Shown here piece after piece: positions 51,655-61,225 of a stretch of 64,000 bases of DNA (the first letter of the stretch is position 1; each line of letters opens with the position of its first letter). Source of the stretch: UBA11524 sp045591175 (GTDB lineage Bacteria; Bacillota; Clostridia; Christensenellales; Aristaeellaceae); assembly GCA_045591175.1 (NCBI GenBank), contig JAZNSI010000038.1, positions 1 through 64,000 on the forward strand, written 5' to 3'. Below the pieces are notes generated by a model. The model saw only the letters and a program-made list of their open reading frames with translations. It had not been told where the DNA came from and ran no database searches. Position numbers and translations under genes: made by a program.

Positions 51655-53028
51655 ATGCGCAACATGAATAACTATGCCGGCAAGCGCGTCCTCGTCGTGG
51701 GCATGGCCCGCAGCGGCGTGGCGGCGGCAAAGCTGCTCCACAAGGCCGGCGCCAAGGTCGTCATCAACGACAACAAGACCGCCGACCAGCTCGGCGACGC
51801 GCTGCTGCCCCTGAAGGGGCTTGACATCGAATACGCCCTCGGCTGCCCGGCAGGGGAGTGCCTCGCCGGTATCGACGCGATGATCATCAGCCCCGGCATC
51901 CCGGACACCGCCGGCTTCGTCGTCAAGGCGAAGGAAATGGGGATTTACGTCACCGGCGAGCTGGAGATGGCTTATCAGCTGTCCTCCGGCGAAATGGTGG
52001 CCATCACCGGCACCAACGGCAAGACCACCACCGTCAGCCTGCTGGGCGAGATCTTCCGCAATGCAGGCCGCACCACCCATGTGGTGGGCAACATCGGTTA
52101 TCCCTACTCGGCGGCGGGCTTTGACAGCGCGGACAGCGACATGTTCGTCTGCGAGGTCAGCTCCTTCCAGATGGAAACCGCGGAGACCTTCCACCCCCGC
52201 TGCGGCGCGCTGCTGAATATCACCGAGGATCACCTCAACCGCCACGGCACCATGGAGTGCTATGCGCAAACCAAAATGCGCATGTTCCAGAACATGACGG
52301 CGGAGGATGTGGCGGTCTTCAATGCGGATGACCCGGCGCTCGTGCCCTACATCCCGCAGGTGAAGGCCCAGGTGATGCTCTTCTCCCGCAAGGCCGAAGT
52401 CGAGAACGGCGCCTTCGTCCGCGATGGCGTCATCATGACCCGCTGGAATGGCGTTGAAACCGCTGTCTGCCCGGCGGACGAGCTGTACATCCCCGGCCCC
52501 CACAACCTCGAAAACGCCCTCGCGGCGGCCTGCATGGCGACGGCCTGCGGCGTGGATGGGAACGTCATTGCCCACACCTTCCGCACCTTCACCGGCGTGG
52601 AGCACCGCATCGAGTTCGTCCGCGAGCTGGAGGGCGTGCGGTACATCAACGACTCCAAGGGCACCAATGTGGACTCCACCATCAAGGCCATCCAGACCAT
52701 GAATCGCCCCACGGCCATCATCCTTGGTGGTTACGACAAGCATTGCGACTTCACTCCCATGGTGAAGGAAATGCTGGCTTCCGACTATATCCGCGAGGCG
52801 GTGCTGATCGGCGTGACGGCGGATCAGATCGAGCGCCAGTGCCGGGAGAACGGCTATGTCAACCTGCACCGCGCCGCGACCCTGAAGGACGCCATCGACC
52901 AGTGCCGCGCCCTGAGCGCAGAGGGCTGGAACGTGCTGCTCAGCCCGGCCTGCGCTTCCTTCGATATGTTCCCGGACTATGAGGCCCGCGGCAGGATTTT
53001 CAAAGAGCTTGTCAATGAATTGAATTAA
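51655..53028 (+). CDS. murD: UDP-MurNAc-L-alanine:D-glutamate ligase
   Basis: 457 residues; the ATG at 51655 is preceded by AGGAGG and lies 25 bases after the mraY stop. It adds D-glutamate to UDP-MurNAc-L-Ala. Mur-ligase signatures: GKRVLVVGMARSG, AITGTNGKTTT (ATP site), NITEDHLNRHG, and the C-terminal RYINDSKGTNVDST and LLSPACASFDMF. Length normal. Confidence 0.96.
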   Translation: MRNMNNYAGKRVLVVGMARSGVAAAKLLHKAGAKVVINDNKTADQLGDALLPLKGLDIEYALGCPAGECLAGIDAMIISPGIPDTAGFVVKAKEMGIYVTGELEMAYQLSSGEMVAITGTNGKTTTVSLLGEIFRNAGRTTHVVGNIGYPYSAAGFDSADSDMFVCEVSSFQMETAETFHPRCGALLNITEDHLNRHGTMECYAQTKMRMFQNMTAEDVAVFNADDPALVPYIPQVKAQVMLFSRKAEVENGAFVRDGVIMTRWNGVETAVCPADELYIPGPHNLENALAAACMATACGVDGNVIAHTFRTFTGVEHRIEFVRELEGVRYINDSKGTNVDSTIKAIQTMNRPTAIILGGYDKHCDFTPMVKEMLASDYIREAVLIGVTADQIERQCRENGYVNLHRAATLKDAIDQCRALSAEGWNVLLSPACASFDMFPDYEARGRIFKELVNELN

Positions 53029-53067
53029 CCGGACGAAGTCCGTGCGCGATCCGTGAAAGGAGCAGCC

Positions 53068-54216
53068 ATGCTGCAAAGGGAAAGCGCACCAAAGAGGCTC
53101 ATCAAGGTACTCACGCGCAGACGCAATCCTGTGGACAGCAGCCTTGTCATCATCATGGTGATGCTGCTGTCTGCGGGGTTGCTGGTTCTGTTTTCAGCCA
53201 CTTATTTCGCCGCGACGGAAAACCCCTTCAGCGAAGTCATCAAGCAGCTGATGGGCATTGCCCTGGGGACGGCCGCCTGTATGGTCACCAGCCGCATCCC
53301 GTACCGCTTCTGGCGTCAGACGTGGGTAGTGGCCACGGGGCTGGCCGTGTCGGCGGTGCTGCTGATCCTGGTCATCATCCCGGGCATCGGCGTGTACATC
53401 AACGGTTCGCGCCGGTGGCTGAGCCTGGGCGGATTATCCTTCCAGCCCTCGGAGCTGGCAAAGTTCGCCATCGTCCTGTACATGGCGACGGTGCTCAGCT
53501 ATACCGGGCCGCGCATCAAGCGGCTGTGGACGGGCATCGTGCCGGTGCTGATCGTGCCGGGCGTGACCTTCCTGCTCATCCTTGAACAGCCGAACCTGTC
53601 CACTGCGGGCTCCATCATGATCGTCAGCCTGATCCTGATCATCATGGCCGGGGCGAAGTGGCGGCACACGCTGCTGATGGTGGCGGGCGGACTGACCGTG
53701 GGCGCGTACTACGCCTGGTCGGAGCCCTACCGCAGGCGAAGGCTGCTGTCCTTCCGCAATCCCTTTGCGATGATGCACGACGAGGGCTACCAGCTCTCCC
53801 AGTCGCTGATCGCCTTTGGCTCCGGCGGCGTGTTCGGCATGGGGCTGGGGCAGGGAAGGCAGAAGTATGCCTACCTCCCGTACCCGGAGAGCGACTTCAT
53901 CTTCGCCATCGTCGGCGAGGATTTTGGCTTGCTGGGATGCATCGTTGTCATTGCGCTCTTTGTGGCGCTGATGATCGCGGGCTACCGGGTCGCCATTGCC
54001 TGCCGGGATAAGTTCGGCGCGCTGCTGGCGGCGGGGATCACCTCCTCCATCACCGTGCAGGCTTTCCTGAATATGGGCGTGGTGGTGGGCATCCTCCCGA
54101 CCACCGGATTGCCGTTGCCCTTCTTCTCCGCAGGCGGCACCAGCGTATCCATCACCATGGCCGCCATGGGAATTTTGATGAATATTTCCAGAACGGCAGG
54201 GAAAATGGACTGCTGA
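53068..54216 (+). CDS. ftsW: Septal peptidoglycan polymerase FtsW
   Basis: 382 residues; ATG at 53068 behind AAAGGAG. A SEDS glycosyltransferase with ten helices: GSRRWLSLGGLSFQPSELAKFA, IMIVSLILIIMAGAKW and the end FFSAGGTSVSITMAAMGILMNIS are diagnostic. It polymerises lipid II at the septum with the class B PBP of this cluster. SpoVE and RodA are close relatives; the cluster position favours FtsW. Confidence 0.93.
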   Translation: MLQRESAPKRLIKVLTRRRNPVDSSLVIIMVMLLSAGLLVLFSATYFAATENPFSEVIKQLMGIALGTAACMVTSRIPYRFWRQTWVVATGLAVSAVLLILVIIPGIGVYINGSRRWLSLGGLSFQPSELAKFAIVLYMATVLSYTGPRIKRLWTGIVPVLIVPGVTFLLILEQPNLSTAGSIMIVSLILIIMAGAKWRHTLLMVAGGLTVGAYYAWSEPYRRRRLLSFRNPFAMMHDEGYQLSQSLIAFGSGGVFGMGLGQGRQKYAYLPYPESDFIFAIVGEDFGLLGCIVVIALFVALMIAGYRVAIACRDKFGALLAAGITSSITVQAFLNMGVVVGILPTTGLPLPFFSAGGTSVSITMAAMGILMNISRTAGKMDC

Positions 54217-54251
54217 TCGTTATATCATCAGGAACCAAAGTTTTCCGGTCA

Positions 54252-54288
54252 CATACGCTGTACCATCCCGATGGAGGTGGAGCGTATG
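54252..54288 (+). promoter_or_regulatory. Hairpin enclosing the murA ribosome site and start codon
   Basis: CATACGCT (54252-54259) pairs perfectly with AGCGTATG (54281-54288), whose last three bases are the murA ATG. Inside, CCATC pairs with GATGG next to the GGAGGTGG ribosome site. Folding would hide the start. Confidence 0.55.
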
Positions 54289-55548
54289 GAATCGTTGGTG
54301 ATTCACGGCGGAAAGCGGCTGGAAGGCTCATTGCGGGTGGACGGCGCGAAGAATGCCGCCCTGCCCATCCTGGCGGCCAGCGTGCTGACGGAGGACACGG
54401 TGCATCTGCGCGACGTGCCGGACATCCTCGATGTACGCCGGATGGCGGATATCCTTGACATGCTGGGCTGCCAGACCCATTGGCAGGGCCATGAGCTGAC
54501 CCTGTCAGGCCACAGCATGTGCTCCAGCGAGATGCCCGATGCACTTTCCAAGCAGATCCGCTCGTCGATCTTCCTGCTGGGGCCGATCCTGTCGCGCTTC
54601 CGCAGGGCGACGGTTACATATCCCGGCGGCTGCGAGATCGGCCTGCGTCCCATTGATCTGCACCTGTCCGGCCTTCGCGCCCTGGGCGTGGATGTGCGGG
54701 AGGAGGGCGGCGTCATCCACTGCGACGGCGCCAATATGCACGCCGGGGAGGTCCATCTGGATTACCCCTCCGTCGGCGCGACGGAGAACGTCATCATGGC
54801 AGCAGCTTGCCTTGACGGTACGACCACCATCCACAATGCCGCCCGGGAGCCGGAGATCGTCGATCTGTGCCGCTTCCTTACTGCGATGGGCGGGCGCATC
54901 CGCGGTGCGGGCAGCGCCACCATTCAGGTGGATGGCGTGAAGCGCCTCCAGGGCGCGGAATATGCCCCCATGCCGGACCGCATCGTGGCTGGAACGCTGC
55001 TGTGCGCGGGCGCGATCACCGGGGGAGAGGTCGAGCTGACCCATGCGCCGGTGACGGAAATGCATGCCATCTGCGCCAAGCTGCGCGAAATGGGCTGCGA
55101 CATCCGCGAGGAGGCGGACGTGATCCACCTGAAGGCGCCTGTGCGGCTTTCGGCGTTTCCGATCCTGCAAACCCAGCCCCATCCGGGCTTCCCGACGGAT
55201 ATGCAGGCGCAAATGCTGGCTCTTTTGTCCGTTGCGGAAGGAACTGGCGTGATTGTGGAGAATGTATTTGAAAACAGGTTTACCCACGCGGGCGACCTGA
55301 ACCGCATGGGCGCCAGGATCATTTGCTCCGGGCGCACGGCGATCGTCCGCGGCGTGGAGGGCCTGACCGGTGCGCATGTGACGGCCCGCGATCTTCGCGG
55401 CGGTGCGGCGCTGACCCTGGCCGGGCTACGGGCTCAGGGGGAGACGGTGGTGGAGCATGCAGAGCTCATCGACCGGGGATACGAGCATTTCGAGCGTCAG
55501 CTGAGCCGTCTTGGCGCAGATGTGACGCGCATACATACCACAGCATAA
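54286..55548 (+). CDS. murA: UDP-N-acetylglucosamine 1-carboxyvinyltransferase
   Basis: 420 residues; the ATG at 54286 follows GGAGGTGG. It makes the first committed step of peptidoglycan synthesis, adding enolpyruvate to UDP-GlcNAc. DGAKNAALPILAASVLTEDT, the fosfomycin-target Cys in PGGCEIGLRPIDLHLSGL and FPTDMQAQMLAL are present. Its position in the dcw cluster is unusual: murG, murC and murB normally follow ftsW. Whether a second MurA exists elsewhere cannot be seen. Confidence 0.95.
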   Translation: MESLVIHGGKRLEGSLRVDGAKNAALPILAASVLTEDTVHLRDVPDILDVRRMADILDMLGCQTHWQGHELTLSGHSMCSSEMPDALSKQIRSSIFLLGPILSRFRRATVTYPGGCEIGLRPIDLHLSGLRALGVDVREEGGVIHCDGANMHAGEVHLDYPSVGATENVIMAAACLDGTTTIHNAAREPEIVDLCRFLTAMGGRIRGAGSATIQVDGVKRLQGAEYAPMPDRIVAGTLLCAGAITGGEVELTHAPVTEMHAICAKLREMGCDIREEADVIHLKAPVRLSAFPILQTQPHPGFPTDMQAQMLALLSVAEGTGVIVENVFENRFTHAGDLNRMGARIICSGRTAIVRGVEGLTGAHVTARDLRGGAALTLAGLRAQGETVVEHAELIDRGYEHFERQLSRLGADVTRIHTTA

Positions 55549-55606
55549 GAGAAAAGCTGCGGGCCGGAGGGAACCCTCCGGCGGCGCGGCGGAAGGGAGT
55601 GACCCC

Positions 55607-56620
55607 ATGGACGGACGCGGATGGAACACCGGCAATCAGCCGCCGGTGAAGAACAATATGCCTGATTCCCCCTTCGAGGAGCCGGAGCAGGCTCCGGAAT
55701 TGCGGGATGACCGCTCGGAGCATCTGTACAGTCGGGACGAGCCCTTCTGGAACCGGGTGGTGGACGCCCCTCAGGCGGGCCGCGATATTCCCAAGGATGC
55801 GAATTACTGGAACCATCCCGATGTGATGGACACCGATCATCTGCTGTTCTACGACAACGACACAAAGCTGCAAAAGCTGCGGAAGTTCCTCGGCTCCGGC
55901 GTGGTGAAGCGGTTCCTGGTGATTTTCGCCATCGTGGTGGTGGCCGCCGTGATCCTGTACAGCGCGCTGTTCCAGGTGCGCGCCATCCACGTGACGGGCA
56001 ACACCAGCATCAGCGAGCAGGAGATCATCCGCCTGTCGGGACTGCAGGTTGGTCAGAATTCGATGACCATTGACGACGAAGCCGTCATGCGTAAGGTGGA
56101 GGGAAATCGCTATCTGCGCTGCACGCTGGTGGACGTCCAGTGGGATTCGGTCACCATCCACGTCAAGGAGCGGGTGCCGGCGGTGTACATCAACCACAAT
56201 GGCATGGTGGTGGTGCTGGACAACCGCGGTTTTGTGCTGGAGGAATCCCTCTTTGATGGCGGGGATTACAGCAAGCTGGTGAAGGTCATCGGCCTGAACG
56301 TGCGCCGCTGTGCGCTGGGGCAGCAGATCGCGCTGACCTCCGCCACGCAGCTGCAGACCTTCACCCAGATCCTCGTGGAGCTCAAGGCCATGAAGGGGAT
56401 CGATCTCATTGCTGAATTGGATATGTCCTCGATGGACAGCATATACCTGACCACCCGCGGCGGGGAAAACCAGCGCTTCTACGTCCGCCTGGGCAGCGAG
56501 GAGAGCATCCATGAGAAGCTCCGCGCCTTCATGATCACCCGCGACAAGGTGCTGCAAATGGGCTATACCTCCGGAACGATCGATGTGACAGACCCCGGCA
56601 GACCCACCTATTCGCCCTGA
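55607..56620 (+). CDS. ftsQ: Cell division protein FtsQ/DivIB
   Basis: 337 residues. A polar N-terminus of about 105 residues is followed by one membrane helix (KRFLVIFAIVVVAAVILYSALF) and a POTRA domain (VRAIHVTGNTSISEQEIIRLSGL), then the FtsQ/DivIB beta domain (VKERVPAVYINHNGMVVVLDNRGFVLE). It belongs to the FtsQLB core of the divisome. Ribosome site AAGGGAG. It ends well before the ftsA promoter. Confidence 0.9.
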   Translation: MDGRGWNTGNQPPVKNNMPDSPFEEPEQAPELRDDRSEHLYSRDEPFWNRVVDAPQAGRDIPKDANYWNHPDVMDTDHLLFYDNDTKLQKLRKFLGSGVVKRFLVIFAIVVVAAVILYSALFQVRAIHVTGNTSISEQEIIRLSGLQVGQNSMTIDDEAVMRKVEGNRYLRCTLVDVQWDSVTIHVKERVPAVYINHNGMVVVLDNRGFVLEESLFDGGDYSKLVKVIGLNVRRCALGQQIALTSATQLQTFTQILVELKAMKGIDLIAELDMSSMDSIYLTTRGGENQRFYVRLGSEESIHEKLRAFMITRDKVLQMGYTSGTIDVTDPGRPTYSP

Positions 56621-56697
56621 TGAGGCGAGATTTTCCACCAAGAGGCAAAAAAACTGTAACAAAATGCACACAAATCCCCGCAAATGCAGGAAAATGC

Positions 56698-56726
56698 TTG
56701 CAATCTGGCGGGAAAACGTATATAAT
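56698..56726 (+). promoter_or_regulatory. Promoter of ftsA-ftsZ
   Basis: TTGCAA (56698-56703) and TATAAT (56721-56726) are 17 bases apart; leader of about 160 bases to ftsA. The 56621-56890 gap shows no gene. Confidence 0.85.
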
Positions 56727-56890
56727 GTAAAGTGGTTAAATGGATAGTGGCTTCCCATACCATTCTGGCTGTGGGGACAAGCCTTTGAACTACACGGCGG
56801 ATCCGTTCCGCATCAGAAATGGTTTCCCGAATCATCCCAGCGCATATGCGGGGGCGCACAGGAAGCCGGAAAACAGGGGGATTGATCAAT

Positions 56891-58093
56891 ATGAAGACCA
56901 CGGTAACGAGCCTCGATTTCGGTACGAGCAAGATCGTGACCCTGGTTGCCGAGAACAGCGGCGCCCAGCGCTGCGACATCGTCGGCGCTGGCATCGTGAC
57001 CTACAATGGCTTCCTGGAGGATGGCTGGAACAACCCCGCCGAGATCGACGACTGCATCCGCGAGGCCATTTCCCAGGCCGAGCAGCAGAGCCATCACAAG
57101 ATCCGCGAGGTCAATATCGGCGTGCCCGGCGCCTTCACCAAGGTGTATGTCACCGAGGCCCGCGTGTCCCTGACCGGCGCTGATCCCCATGTCACGGCCA
57201 ACGACGTGCGCGCGGTGTTCAAGAAGGCCACGGAGAATCTGGGCCTGGAGACGCTGCCTGGCGAGATCATCAACTCCAGCCCCGCCTGGTTCCGCGTGGA
57301 CGACGGCAAGAAGACCCTCGAACCCGTGGGCCTCAAGGGCCGCGAGCTGACGGCGCTGATCTCCTTCGTCATCGGCAACCGCTTCTTCCTGGATGACGTG
57401 ACCACCCGCCTGCGCAACATGGACATCAAGCCCAAGCACTTCTTCTCCACCCCCGCGGGCGAGGCAATGCTCTATCTGCCCGAGGAGGACCGTGACCGTA
57501 CGGCGGTGCTGATCGATATCGGCTACCTGAACACCGAGGTCATGGCGGTGGAAGGCGACGCGCTGATCTTCCACAAGTGCATCGACATCGGCGGCGGCCA
57601 CATCGCGGCTGACCTGTCCGAGCAGCTGGATATCTCCTTCAAGAACGCTGAGGAGAAGATCAAGCAGCCCTTCGTGTACTCCATGTCCGCCACGCCCGAG
57701 ACCTACGAGATCCCCGCGATGAACGAGCAGCCCGCCCGTTCCTTCACCCGCGATGAGGTGGCTCCCATCATCACCGCCCGTGTGGACGAGATCGCGGCGG
57801 AGATCAAGAAGGCGCTGGAAGAGTCTGGCGTGAAGCTGGGCAACTGGTCCAATGTGTACCTGACCGGCGGCGGCGTCGCGTTCAACCGCGGCGGCAAGGA
57901 CTACCTGAGCTCCAAGCTGGGCCGTCCCGTCCGCGATACGCCCAAGCGCACCGTCAAGATGTCCAGCCCCATCTACTCCTCCACCATGGGCCTGATGGAC
58001 CTGATCATCGACACCATGGAGCAGCAGCGTCAGCCCGCCAGCGGCGTGGCCGGCAAGCTCGGCGAGTTCTTCAAGTCCCTTGTGGGCGGCTAA
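56891..58093 (+). CDS. ftsA: Cell division protein FtsA
   Basis: 400 residues; the ATG at 56891 (MKTTVTSLDFGTSK) with AGGGGGAT upstream is the family start. Actin-like ATPase folds: TSLDFGTSKIVTLV (phosphate 1), VLIDIGYLNTEVMAVEGDAL (phosphate 2) and NVYLTGGGVAFNRGG (adenosine). The end GKLGEFFKSLVGG is the amphipathic membrane-targeting helix. It tethers FtsZ to the membrane. ftsZ follows after 51 bases. Confidence 0.93.
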   Translation: MKTTVTSLDFGTSKIVTLVAENSGAQRCDIVGAGIVTYNGFLEDGWNNPAEIDDCIREAISQAEQQSHHKIREVNIGVPGAFTKVYVTEARVSLTGADPHVTANDVRAVFKKATENLGLETLPGEIINSSPAWFRVDDGKKTLEPVGLKGRELTALISFVIGNRFFLDDVTTRLRNMDIKPKHFFSTPAGEAMLYLPEEDRDRTAVLIDIGYLNTEVMAVEGDALIFHKCIDIGGGHIAADLSEQLDISFKNAEEKIKQPFVYSMSATPETYEIPAMNEQPARSFTRDEVAPIITARVDEIAAEIKKALEESGVKLGNWSNVYLTGGGVAFNRGGKDYLSSKLGRPVRDTPKRTVKMSSPIYSSTMGLMDLIIDTMEQQRQPASGVAGKLGEFFKSLVGG

Positions 58094-58144
58094 GCGCTCC
58101 TTGAACATAGCATACAACCACTGATAATATAGGGGGATGCAAAC

Positions 58145-59536
<1,392 letters not shown>

Positions 59537-59555
59537 GCTGAATCATGAAACATAT

Positions 59556-59592
59556 CGGCATGGTATGGAGCGATCCGGCCATGCCGTTTTTT
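59556..59592 (+). terminator. Terminator of ftsZ
   Basis: CGGCATGG and CCATGCCG pair around a 15-base loop and are followed by TTTTTT. Confidence 0.85.
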
Positions 59593-59631
59593 CAGCGGAG
59601 AAAACTTTTGCCGCAAAGTAGGGGATACCCC

Positions 59632-59660
59632 TTGCTTTTTTGTGGCAGGTCTGCTATAAT
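59632..59660 (+). promoter_or_regulatory. Promoter of the SRP RNA gene
   Basis: TTGCTT (59632-59637) and TATAAT (59655-59660) are 17 bases apart, about seven bases before the inferred start. Confidence 0.8.
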
Positions 59661-59666
59661 ATCAAA

Positions 59667-59792
59667 GCCGTATTGCAATGACGATTGGGTCCCGTGCGAT
59701 TCTTCTGTGTGAACCATGTCAGGACCGGAAGGTAGCAGCATTAAGCATTCGACGGATGTGCTGCGGGGCTGCCCATTCTGAGCGTACGGTCT
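59667..59792 (+). ncRNA. ffs: Signal recognition particle RNA (small type)
   Basis: The apical domain IV motif is unmistakable: ATGTCAGGACCGGAAGGTAG and then CAGCATTAAG, with the GGAA tetraloop and the asymmetric loop that binds Ffh. Arms outside it pair (TGGGTCCCG with CGGGGCTGCCCA, GCCGTA with TACGGT). Both ends are inferred from pairing and the promoter. The RNA is about 126 bases, far shorter than the Alu-bearing Bacillus form of about 270, though the core sequence resembles that form. Confidence 0.9.
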
Positions 59793-59809
59793 TTTATTTT
59801 GCCGCAATG

Positions 59810-59842
59810 CGCACAGTCCTCATGCAGTGCTGTGCGTTTTTT
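59810..59842 (+). terminator. Terminator of the SRP RNA gene
   Basis: CGCACAG and CTGTGCG pair around a 13-base loop, followed by TTTTTTG. Confidence 0.8.
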
Positions 59843-59940
59843 GTGGGCAGGGAAGCATGGTGCTGTCATGGATGGGCGGAAAAAATCCATTCGCGACACA
59901 CATGCGCCGTGGATTGCCATTCTTTTGGCGCTGCGGGTGG

Positions 59941-59970
59941 TTTACAATCCGCACCGGCGCATGGTATAAT
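59941..59970 (+). promoter_or_regulatory. Promoter of uxuA
   Basis: TTTACA (59941-59946) and TATAAT (59965-59970) are 18 bases apart. The rest of 59843-60064 shows no gene. Confidence 0.7.
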
Positions 59971-60064
59971 ATAGACAATGTGAGCGTGTGCCCAAAAGGC
60001 GGCTCCGCATGGCACAACGATGGAGGCTGCGTCCCGGCAGCCCCGTAATAAGGAGAGAACGCAT

Positions 60065-61144
60065 ATGAAGATGACCTTCCGCTGGTATGGCAAGGAGATC
60101 GACCCCATTCAGCTCAAGTACGTCAAGCAGATTCCCGGTATGTCTGGCCTGATGGGCCTGCTGGACAAGCCCGCCGGTGTTGACTGGCCCGAAGAGGAAG
60201 TCAAGGAGCTGGTGGATTACGTCCACTCCTGCGGTCTGGAACTGGAAGTGATCGAGTCCGTCAACGTCCATGAGGACATCAAGATGGGCCTGCCCACCCG
60301 TGACGAGTATATCAAGAATTACTGCTCCACCGTCCGTACCCTGGCCAAGTATGGCGTGAAGGTCATCGTGTACAACTTCATGCCCATCTTCGACTGGCTG
60401 CGTACCGACCTGGCCCGCGAAATCCCCGAGGATGGCTCCAACTCCCTGTACTTCAACGAGGAAGATCTGGGCGAAATGGGCCCCATGGAGATCGTCCGCC
60501 GTACCGCCGAGGACTCCAAGGGCTTCACCCTGCCCGGCTGGGAGCCCGAGCGTCTGGCTCTGCTGGAGACCACGCTGAAGCAGTACGAGGGCATCACCCC
60601 CGACATGCTGCGCGAGAACTACAAGTACTTCCTGGAGCGCGTGTGCCCCGTGTGTGAGGAAGTCGGCGTGAAGCTGGCCTGCCATCCCGACGATCCCGCC
60701 TGGCCCATCTTTGGCCTGCCCCGCATCGCCCACAGCCAGGAGGACTACGACAAGATCGTCAACCTGTACAACAGCCCCGCCAACACCCTGTGCCTGTGCA
60801 CCGGCTCTCTGGGCTCCAACCCCGAGAACGACATTCCCGCCATCATCCGTCACTTCGGCGAGATGGACCGCATTGGCGCGATGCACGTGCGCAACGTGAA
60901 GTACCTGGGCTACCGTCACTTCCGTGAGGCGGCTCACCTGTCCTCCACCGGCGATCTGGACATGTTCGAGATCATGAAGGCGATCTACGACACCTGCCCC
61001 GACACCTACATCCGCCCCGACCATGGCCGCATGATCTGGGACGAGGAAGGCCGGCCCGGCTATGGCCTGTACGATCGTGCCCTGGGCGCCACCTACATCA
61101 ACGGCATCTGGGAAGCGCTCTGCAAAATTTACGGTCAGAAGTAA
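60065..61144 (+). CDS. uxuA: D-mannonate dehydratase
   Basis: 359 residues, AAGGAG upstream of the ATG at 60065. It dehydrates D-mannonate to 2-keto-3-deoxygluconate in glucuronate breakdown. Recognised by KMTFRWYGKEIDPIQLKYVKQIPG, VKVIVYNFMPIFDWLRTDL, VKLACHPDDPAWPIFGLPRI, IGAMHVRNVKYLG and YIRPDHGRMIWDEEGRPGYG, which hold the metal ligands. Length fits the shorter Gram-positive type (E. coli UxuA is 394). uxuB follows downstream. Confidence 0.95.
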   Translation: MKMTFRWYGKEIDPIQLKYVKQIPGMSGLMGLLDKPAGVDWPEEEVKELVDYVHSCGLELEVIESVNVHEDIKMGLPTRDEYIKNYCSTVRTLAKYGVKVIVYNFMPIFDWLRTDLAREIPEDGSNSLYFNEEDLGEMGPMEIVRRTAEDSKGFTLPGWEPERLALLETTLKQYEGITPDMLRENYKYFLERVCPVCEEVGVKLACHPDDPAWPIFGLPRIAHSQEDYDKIVNLYNSPANTLCLCTGSLGSNPENDIPAIIRHFGEMDRIGAMHVRNVKYLGYRHFREAAHLSSTGDLDMFEIMKAIYDTCPDTYIRPDHGRMIWDEEGRPGYGLYDRALGATYINGIWEALCKIYGQK

Positions 61145-61147
61145 TAA

Positions 61148-61176
61148 TTGACTAATATCGTGGTCAGTGGTATAGT
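61148..61176 (+). promoter_or_regulatory. Internal promoter before uxuB
   Basis: TTGACT (61148-61153) and TATAGT (61171-61176) are 17 bases apart, immediately after the uxuA stop. Confidence 0.65.
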
Positions 61177-61208
61177 GAGTACAACCTCACGGCCACTGGC
61201 CACTTTTT
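61160..61208 (+). terminator. Terminator-like hairpin between uxuA and uxuB
   Basis: GTGGTCAGTGG (61160-61170) pairs with CCACTGGCCAC (61193-61203), with an inner GTGAG/CTCAC pairing, and TTTTT follows. It would stop read-through from uxuA. Its left arm lies inside the internal promoter, upstream of that promoter's start site. Confidence 0.75.
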
Positions 61209-61225
61209 ATACAGGAGGAGATCAT

